DNA of 62,873 nt, from the NCBI GenBank assembly GCA_020252385.1, contig JADCDC010000149.1, forward strand, positions 1 to 62,873, read 5' to 3'. Position numbers and translations under genes: made by a program. Below the pieces are notes generated by a model. It was not told where the DNA came from. It did not search any database and saw only the letters and a list, made by a program, of their open reading frames with translations. Below, in pieces: positions 58,101-62,873 of this stretch (position 1 is its first letter; the number at the start of each line of letters is the position of its first letter). This DNA comes from Aestuariivirga sp. Its GTDB lineage: Bacteria > Pseudomonadota > Alphaproteobacteria > Rhizobiales > Aestuariivirgaceae.

Positions 58101-58623
58101 AGCCGCGATTACCGTCGCATCGACGATGGAGTTGCCCGCCGAGCGCGCTGCGGAAATCGCCGCCCCGATCATCGCCAACGAGCGGGTCGAGGGCACCGGC
58201 GACAACCCCCGGTCCAGTGCGCTCGGCTACGGCCAGTTCATCGACCCGACGTTCGTCGCCTACTACCGCAAGGCTTTCCCGAAAGAGGCGGAGGGGCTGT
58301 CAGAGCAGGACATCCTCGCCAAGCGCGGCACGGGCGTTGAGCGGCGCATGATGGACGTCTACACACAGGACAACGTCAACGCCCTCGTGCAGAACAGCAT
58401 GAAGCTGACCCTGCAAAACATATACGCACTGCATCACATGGGCGCACCGCTGGGTCTGGAATTGCTGCGCGCTCGCCCCGACCAGCCCGCCGAGCAGGTA
58501 CTGGGCGCCGACGTGATCCAAGCCAACCCGCACTTCGCCGGCTTGACCGTCGGGCAGGCGCGCGATTGGCTTGCGTCACACGCAGCCAAGGGCGTTCCGC
58601 TCAGCCAGCCCGGCGCCGCATAG
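55114..58623 (+). CDS. Internal virion transglycosylase, 1169 residues
   Basis: N-terminus IKDIREKYPEYNDLTDQQLV, long helical middle with Ala-rich segments (about 130-900), and a C-terminal lytic-transglycosylase-like domain: APIIANERVEGTGDNPRSSA with the probable catalytic Glu, then LGYGQFIDPTF and QNIYALHHMGAPLGLELLRA. Like T7 gp16 it probably enters the cell with the DNA and opens the peptidoglycan, but here the enzyme domain is at the C-terminus. Its end overlaps the convergent helicase gene by 23 bases. Confidence 0.75.
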   Translation: MQSIKDIREKYPEYNDLTDQQLVDRLYQSAYSDMPREEFDRKIGFAQQAPRRATGDRPPEALTETAPGEFTGERGARYSQKPRQPQLVADLEDTNRLSPEGLPSVDDLRGNIFRNILGKEPTPSPNAFGAFAQGTGLSALPTLVGYGAMRGGAALGALTGPAAPVMSPTLAAGLGITGALGTAEAQERALDALPEDVKARFGLSEEQIAASREAYPYTFNFGQLAPSLLTGRPFSAESRQALMKAAREVNPALAARLFGKAAKEAAPTAALSAGAGATGEAVGQFFDGNKDPDIGKIAQTAFVSGVTGYNPRSISALERSLIGTQQPTAVTDELQMGALRLGAEPTPLDVLPRDVLGNLASDVARVNPQAGRELERAADQRVRQLPGALSTVAEGIPGVPPGATVTGVTDAAEAARLARQARITSGETNIVRGAEAEQAAAKAAKAEASEGVLPETRGGAPAAYTELQAQRDAARSNFKRLYDDAEAAGDVALPADAAPAIADELAATAKSYAGTLEAGEAPATERIVAKVTKALEERGGLTFMDLNSLRRQLQPLTGRGDTDSTAARDVIRKIDEVEDRLFDAGAFGDSDVVQKWRAANQARREFGQNWENNVFERILAGQDPQAMTVTLFGTAAGAPVRGPNREADISAVMGRLSPEARAAVQQDAMDRLFSKDVGKDTFGKAFTKWGRENPELAALLVPEEGRNALIRAQGDIKAATEASEAAKARGARATERATTLMKQTEDAFKARVEPASQGRNFLSESALDFRNAVDGWTPSQRQTAKVGVRQAMRDAVAKPDASIRLLVNLADNTDAQANLRVLLGNAEADAIILKAVSAQEVVKRLGAVGQGARSGLGAAPSEPDMMDLAPDILVKSGPMGARVDAQANFFQSAMRLLTAKGLSSAEALQVSRDLLDPAKVDAVRDQLAKQIGEGPAQAAFRRAQAFYGPVSERLGMAATRATVTQREPPPKAEAPVAPPAEEEKAEFTSLTAPTPEAAITVASTMELPAERAAEIAAPIIANERVEGTGDNPRSSALGYGQFIDPTFVAYYRKAFPKEAEGLSEQDILAKRGTGVERRMMDVYTQDNVNALVQNSMKLTLQNIYALHHMGAPLGLELLRARPDQPAEQVLGADVIQANPHFAGLTVGQARDWLASHAAKGVPLSQPGAA

Positions 58624-59962
58624 CGTCTAACAGAACGTCCTGCACGCTGCGCTTGTTGACGAGTCGGTCCAGCACCATCGCGTCCACTGTCCCCCGGGCG
58701 AGGATGTAGTGGATAAAGACAGGCCGGTCGTAGCCCGACTGCTTCTGGCGCTGCGGGCCGATCCGCTCGATGATCTGGTCGTGTTCCTCAAGGTTCCAGT
58801 TCAGGCCGAAGAACGCGAGGATGTTGCCGCCGTCCTGTAGGTTCAAGCCGTGGCCCGCCGACGCCGGATGCGCGACCAGCACCGGGATGCGCCCAGCGTT
58901 CCAGTCCACAATCGTCTTGGGGTTGTCGTCCAGCGGCTTGGCCCCGGGAACGGCAGCGAGGATCCGCGCCAGATCGCTCTTGAAGTTGTAGGCGACCAGC
59001 ACGGGCATCCCGTTGGCCTCCTCCACCACGCTCTTGAGCGCGTCAATCTTCTCGTCATGCACGACGGCCCACGAGCCATCCTCCTTGTAGACCGCGCCGT
59101 TCGACAACTGGAGGCACTTGCTGGTGCGCACCGCAGCGTTCACGGCCTCCACGCCCTCCCCCTCAATGAGCGCCCACATGTCGCGCTCCATCTCCTCGTA
59201 GGTCTTGCGCGCGTCCTTCGGCAACTCGACCTCGATCACGTTGCGGATCGGCTCGTCGACGTCCAGACCCTTGACCGTCAGGCACACGTCCTTGAGCCGG
59301 TCCTCGATCTCGGCCTGCGCGAACTCACGAGGCTGGAGGCTGTAGCCGTCCCAGCCCTTGGTGAACCAGCGCGCCTCGAACGCCGAGAACGTGCGACCCA
59401 GCCGCTCGCCGCGGTCAACGAACCAGACCTGGCCCCACAGGTCCTTGAGCCCGTTCGGCGCCGGCGTGCCCGTCAGGCCGATGAACCGCCGCGACTTGGT
59501 GTGCGCCACCTTGGCCAGCGCCCGCGCCCGCGAGCCGCCCTGCCGGGTGCGGTACCCCTTGAGTTTCGAGACCTCGTCTGCAATCACCGTCTTGAACGGC
59601 CAGCCCTCGCCGTAGTGGGCGACGAGCCAAGGCACGTTGTCGTAGTTGGTGGCGTAGATGTCAGCAGGAAGGCGCAGGGCGGCTTCTCGCTGCTTGGCGG
59701 TGCCCAACACCGGCACGACCCTTAGCGCCTGCGTGTGAGCCCATTTGGCGGCTTCCTGTGGCCATGTGCTGCTCACCACCCGCTTGGGGGCCAACACCAG
59801 TGCGGGGAACACCTCCTCGACCGTGTCCAGCGCGCTCAGGGCCGTCAGCACCGTGACCGTCTTGCCCCCGCCCATCGGCATCCACAGGACGCTGCGGCGC
59901 AGGTTGTAGAGGTGGTCGAGGGCCTCGCGCTGGTAGTCGTGCGGCGTGAAGGTGCGGGTCAC
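58601..59962 (-). CDS. SNF2-type DEAD-like helicase
   Basis: 453 residues. Motif I MPMGGGKTVTVLTALSALD, motif Ia LVLAPKRVVSSTWPQEAAKW, motif II region VIADEVSKLK (a DEVS variant of DEAH), motif III IGLTGTPAPNG, and in domain 2 NLQDGGNILAFFGLNW and QIIERIGPQRQKQSGY. Phage SNF2-like translocases act in replication restart or recombination. It is the last gene of the leftward operon and converges with the transglycosylase gene. Confidence 0.85.
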   Translation of the reverse strand: MTRTFTPHDYQREALDHLYNLRRSVLWMPMGGGKTVTVLTALSALDTVEEVFPALVLAPKRVVSSTWPQEAAKWAHTQALRVVPVLGTAKQREAALRLPADIYATNYDNVPWLVAHYGEGWPFKTVIADEVSKLKGYRTRQGGSRARALAKVAHTKSRRFIGLTGTPAPNGLKDLWGQVWFVDRGERLGRTFSAFEARWFTKGWDGYSLQPREFAQAEIEDRLKDVCLTVKGLDVDEPIRNVIEVELPKDARKTYEEMERDMWALIEGEGVEAVNAAVRTSKCLQLSNGAVYKEDGSWAVVHDEKIDALKSVVEEANGMPVLVAYNFKSDLARILAAVPGAKPLDDNPKTIVDWNAGRIPVLVAHPASAGHGLNLQDGGNILAFFGLNWNLEEHDQIIERIGPQRQKQSGYDRPVFIHYILARGTVDAMVLDRLVNKRSVQDVLLDAMRRRAG

Positions 59963-60240
59963 ACCAAGTCGCCGCCGAACAGCTTGTCGGCGTCCACCCG
60001 GAAGCCGAAGCCCCGGCGGTTGAGGATGGAGCCCTCGGGCACCTTCTGCCGGATGCGGTGGATCACGACCGACAGGTGGGTGTGCGACTTGCGCCAGACG
60101 GACAGGGGCTCGGTGTCGAGGCCGATGGCCGTGGCCAGATGCGCGTTGCTGACGTAGCCCTCGTGCTCAAGCATGTAGGCCAGGGCCAGGGCTTCCTGCG
60201 GGCCTAGGTTGAACATGTCGGCCAGTTGCGAGATGGTCAT
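59959..60240 (-). CDS. Winged-helix DNA-binding protein (OmpR-like C-terminal domain)
   Basis: 93 residues from ATG 60238-60240 (ATGA overlap with GcrA). HLSVVIHRIRQKVPEGSILN and RRGFGFRV mirror the OmpR/PhoB winged helix (transactivation loop, recognition helix, beta hairpin), without a receiver domain. With GcrA next to it, this looks like a pair of host-transcription regulators. Confidence 0.65.
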   Translation of the reverse strand: MTISQLADMFNLGPQEALALAYMLEHEGYVSNAHLATAIGLDTEPLSVWRKSHTHLSVVIHRIRQKVPEGSILNRRGFGFRVDADKLFGGDLV

Positions 60241-60722
60241 GCGATGTGCCTTCCGTCGGTCTTGAGGCGAGGGGGTTTGGACATGACGAAGGGGGTCTGC
60301 TTCGAGTAGACCACCTTCTGGTGCGCCGGGCAGTAGGAGCGGTGCCCCTCGGTGTCGGCGCAGCAGGAGTATGTCTCGTCGCCCTTCACGGTGGGGAAGG
60401 CGCACTCGCCGAACTTGCGCTCGGTCCACGGACGCATAAGCGAATCGTTCACAGCACGCACCTCCGGGACGGGTCGGACAGGGAACTTGATGATGTTGAC
60501 GCGCTTCTCGTCGTTCGCCTTGCGCTCGTTGGGCCGGCGCACAATGCGCGGCGGCTCGGCCTTGACGGGAGCGGCTGGCTTCCCGTGTTTTGCACCCATG
60601 CGGTGCATCTTGCCGATCACGGCTTTGCGCGTGACGCCGAGGATCTTGCCGATATCCACGGCGCTCTTGCCCTCGGTCCAGAGGCGGGCGGCGAGGGTGG
60701 TGTTTTCAGGCGTCCAGATCAT
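60237..60722 (-). CDS. gcrA: GcrA-like cell-cycle regulator
   Basis: 161 residues. The start MIWTPENTTLAARLWTEGKS and LGVTRKAVIGKMHRMGAKHG is the GcrA HTH domain. The C-terminal region keeps the GcrA sigma-interacting pattern, FGECAFPTVKGDE...CCADTEGHRSYCPAHQKVVY. Cellular GcrA binds sigma-70 and GANTC-methylated promoters to drive S-phase genes in alphaproteobacteria. A phage copy could redirect host RNA polymerase. ATG at 60720-60722; it overlaps the nuclease gene by 17 bases. Confidence 0.85.
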   Translation of the reverse strand: MIWTPENTTLAARLWTEGKSAVDIGKILGVTRKAVIGKMHRMGAKHGKPAAPVKAEPPRIVRRPNERKANDEKRVNIIKFPVRPVPEVRAVNDSLMRPWTERKFGECAFPTVKGDETYSCCADTEGHRSYCPAHQKVVYSKQTPFVMSKPPRLKTDGRHIA

Positions 60723-61032
60723 GCCCGACTGTATCCCCGCTTGTTAGCTGTCCGTCAAGCGCCAATTCTATGAAGGCGTCCACCTCCTCGCGGGAGGCGA
60801 CCACCCACACGCGGAAGCCGTCGGCGCGCAGCCGGTCGCCCTCGACGACCTGGAGCGGGTGCAGTCGGCCACCCGCCCGCTTGACCTCCACGAAGTGCAG
60901 GTTCGGCCCCGGCCACCAGACCATGCGGTCAGGGGCGCCGCGCCTGCCGATCCATTGCAGCTTGCGCTGTCGCCCACCCGTCTCCTTGATGCGGGCGATC
61001 AGGTAGGCTTCCACCTTGCCCTCGGGGGTCAT
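60706..61032 (-). CDS. VRR-NUC domain nuclease
   Basis: 108 residues. KLQWIGRRGAPDRMVWWPGP, LHFVEVKRAGGRLHPLQVVE and VWVVASREEVDAFIELA give the VRR-NUC PD-(D/E)XK core (APD, EVK and Q). A small structure-specific nuclease, often acting on branched DNA as a Holliday-junction resolvase. The ATG follows the polymerase TAA directly. Confidence 0.8.
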   Translation of the reverse strand: MTPEGKVEAYLIARIKETGGRQRKLQWIGRRGAPDRMVWWPGPNLHFVEVKRAGGRLHPLQVVEGDRLRADGFRVWVVASREEVDAFIELALDGQLTSGDTVGHDLDA

Positions 61033-62873
61033 TTAGTCCCCCTTCTGATAGCGATACGTCTCGAACCCCGCTGCGGCGAGGGGCAGGCCGACCGACCACT
61101 GGGTGCCCTGCGACATGAGTGCGGCCAGGCCCTCCGCGCTGAACGACGGATCGTCGGGCGTCTCGCAGATGATCTCGTCGTGGACGTGCAGGACAGGGTT
61201 GTAGCCCGCCGCCTCCGCCGCGAGCAGGCCAGCGGCGAGGACGTCGCGGGCGGTGGCCTGTGTCAGGTTCTCGACCATCTTGCCGCCGTATGTGTCCAGC
61301 CGCTCCCAGCGTCGGGTGTATTGGTTGGTGCCCATGTAGGACAGGCGCCCGTCCTCGTCGACTTCGGGCGAGGGGTAGCAGAGGTAGCGGCCTGACGGCA
61401 GGCGGGCGCGCAGCCAGCCCCCGGAGCGCCGGAAGGCGATGGCGCTGGCCCGGTAGACCTCGCCCGGGTTGCTGATGGCGTTGCGGGCGGCGCGCTCGCA
61501 GTCATACCAGAACTTGACCGTCGCCTTGTGCTTCGCGCGCCAAGCCTTGACGATCTCAAGCACCTTGGGCTCGGGCAGGTTGACGCCGTAGATAGCGCCC
61601 ATGGCGGCGAATGCACCGACGCTCCCCTGATAGCCGCAGGCCAACTCGGGCACCTTGCCGCTGACCTGCCGCTCGTCCTTCGTCACGTCGCCGGGATCCT
61701 TGCCGAGGATGCCGCCCGCCGTGATCTTGTAGATGTCGTGCCCGACGCCGGCGTCAAACTCGCGGAAGGCGTCCAGTTTCCACTGCTCGCCCGCCAGCCA
61801 CGCCAGCACCCGCCCCTCGATGTTGGACAGGTCGGCCACGACCAGTTTGCAGCCCGGCGCCGCGACGATGGATCCGCGCACCGCGCTGGCGCACAACTCC
61901 ATGACGTCGTCGAAGAACACCGCCTCAATGCCCGCCTTCATGGCCTCAATGCCAAGTTCGATCTGCGGCTGCTTGAGGGTCGGACGCGGGAGGTTTTGCA
62001 ACTGCACGACGCGGGACGAGAACCGCGCTGTGCGAGACGCCCCGGCATATTGCATGGTGCCTCGCATCCGCCTGTCGGACGAGGTGCCGTTCACCAGCAC
62101 CCGATACTTGGCCGGGCTGGTCGCCGCTGCTTGCAGGCGCACCTCCAGCAACTCGCGCACGTCGTCCGGCACGTCGGTCTTGAGCAGGGCGGCCAGCGTG
62201 CCCTTGCGCAGGTCGTCAATCTCCAAGCCCATCGTGTCGCGCAGGTAGCCGATCATGGCGTCCCGCTGCGTGGCGCTGGGCACGGCGCCGTTCGTCATCA
62301 GCGCCGACTCCGTGGCCAGTCGCTGCCCCGCCTCCTTGGCGGCGCGCAGGGCGGCGTGGGCCAGGTCCATGTCGATCTGGATGCCGCGGTCGTTGATGGC
62401 CTGATCCAGCCGCCACACGGCCTTCTCGGCGTCGGTCCAGTTGACCTTGGGCTGGCGCTTGTAGACCTCGCGCATGGCGACGATGTCCATGCGGGCGTAT
62501 TCCTTGAACGCCTCCCATTCCGCCGGGTGCGTCTCCTTCGTGGCCCGGCGCAGCTTGCGCGTCTTGGCCTGCGGCTTGCAGAACAGTTGGATCAGCTTCT
62601 TGCCCGCCTTGTCCTTGGCCTTGTCCAGCGGGACGCCGAGGACCTCGCACTGCTTGTCAAGGGCGCCGGGCAGGCTGTGCAGCAGGCCCACGGCGAGGGT
62701 GTCGTAGATGCGGTCAACGGGCACGCGCACCTGACTGAACGACAGGACCGTGCGGTCGAAATGGCTGTTGTGAATGACGATCTGATCGGCGGCGTCGATG
62801 AGCGACTGCATCATGCCGGGGGTCGGGAACTCGACGACCTGGACCTCGTCGTCGTCCCATGCGTAGGCCAGCA
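61033..62873 (-). CDS. Family A DNA polymerase with 3'-5' exonuclease (continues at 1-232)
   Basis: The gene crosses the contig ends; the last 141 bases here duplicate 1-141, so the full protein is 643 residues. After Exo I (DTET, at the start of the window) come Exo II VIHNSHFDRTVL and Exo III YARMDIVAMREVY. Polymerase motifs are A (LVVADLSNIEGRVLAWLAG), B (ERQVSGKVPELACGYQGS) and C (VLHVHDEIICETP). It is the phage replicative polymerase, in one operon with GapR, SSB, nuclease, GcrA and helicase genes. Confidence 0.92.
   Translation of the reverse strand, partial: LAYAWDDDEVQVVEFPTPGMMQSLIDAADQIVIHNSHFDRTVLSFSQVRVPVDRIYDTLAVGLLHSLPGALDKQCEVLGVPLDKAKDKAGKKLIQLFCKPQAKTRKLRRATKETHPAEWEAFKEYARMDIVAMREVYKRQPKVNWTDAEKAVWRLDQAINDRGIQIDMDLAHAALRAAKEAGQRLATESALMTNGAVPSATQRDAMIGYLRDTMGLEIDDLRKGTLAALLKTDVPDDVRELLEVRLQAAATSPAKYRVLVNGTSSDRRMRGTMQYAGASRTARFSSRVVQLQNLPRPTLKQPQIELGIEAMKAGIEAVFFDDVMELCASAVRGSIVAAPGCKLVVADLSNIEGRVLAWLAGEQWKLDAFREFDAGVGHDIYKITAGGILGKDPGDVTKDERQVSGKVPELACGYQGSVGAFAAMGAIYGVNLPEPKVLEIVKAWRAKHKATVKFWYDCERAARNAISNPGEVYRASAIAFRRSGGWLRARLPSGRYLCYPSPEVDEDGRLSYMGTNQYTRRWERLDTYGGKMVENLTQATARDVLAAGLLAAEAAGYNPVLHVHDEIICETPDDPSFSAEGLAALMSQGTQWSVGLPLAAAGFETYRYQKGD
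62733..62873. repeat. Assembly end overlap, right copy (141 bp)
   Basis: Exact copy of bases 1-141; see the first entry. Trimming one copy gives a 62,732-bp circle. Confidence 0.9.

Noticed and set aside
1..62873. Terminal direct repeats of T7 type
   Set aside because: The 141-bp end repeat lies inside the polymerase gene and matches an assembler k-mer length; true terminal repeats normally flank the genome between genes.
1..62873. tRNA genes
   Set aside because: I looked through the three long gaps for a T-arm GGTTCGAATCC-type core with paired acceptor ends and saw none; a tRNAscan run would settle this.
1..62873. Integrase or lysogeny module
   Set aside because: No tyrosine or serine recombinase motifs were seen in any translated frame; the small HTH genes alone are not evidence for lysogeny.

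Overview
The window is one complete, circularly closed genome of a tailed bacterial virus (about 62.7 kb, visibly GC-rich), most likely a short-tailed (podovirus-like) phage of an alphaproteobacterium. The first and last 141 bases are identical and both lie inside one DNA polymerase gene, so the ends are an assembly overlap; the unique circle is 62,732 bp. The alphaproteobacterial host is inferred from phage homologues of two alphaproteobacterial chromosome and cell-cycle proteins, GapR (UPF0335/DUF2312) and GcrA. No integrase was seen, so a strictly lytic life style is likely but not proven. No tRNA gene or CRISPR array was seen.

Layout. (1) Leftward block: from about 18.4 kb down to 1 and on through the circular junction to 58.6 kb, nearly all genes are on the minus strand. 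It starts with many small early-type genes (9-18 kb), several with their own ACAGGAG leaders and some with TTGACA-type promoters. It then runs into replication and modification genes: a beta-clamp-like protein, a DNA methyltransferase, a Cro/YdaS-like regulator, a primase-helicase, a second methyltransferase carrying an intein, a DnaA domain IV-like protein, a PD-(D/E)XK nuclease, a DUF2815 single-strand binding protein, GapR, family A DNA polymerase, a VRR-NUC nuclease, GcrA, a winged-helix protein and an SNF2-type helicase. (2) Control region (16.6-18.8 kb): a strand switch with two long non-coding stretches, a dense cluster of GTTGCA/TGATGCAT repeats, a perfect 17-bp inverted repeat and the isolated small terminase gene. 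(3) Rightward block (18.8-58.6 kb): small accessory genes, a free-standing HNH-AP2 endonuclease and a C5 cytosine methyltransferase, then the virion module: large terminase (interrupted by an intein in its P-loop), portal, GroES-like protein, scaffold, decoration protein, capsid, adaptor, fibre-type genes, lysis cassette (holin candidate, Rz, Rz1, cysteine-peptidase-type endolysin), second adaptor, tail fibre, SGNH esterase, gp10-like tail protein and four large internal virion proteins ending in a transglycosylase.

The most unusual points are the two inteins. The one in the methyltransferase appears to carry its HNH endonuclease in a different reading frame from the splicing domains. The one in the terminase has the hallmarks of a class 3 (W-C-T) intein with a decayed endonuclease. 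Other notable points are the GapR/GcrA pair, a short phage-encoded sliding-clamp-like protein, and a family of palindromic leader elements in front of early genes. All functions are assigned by reading motifs in the translated sequence; no database search was run.
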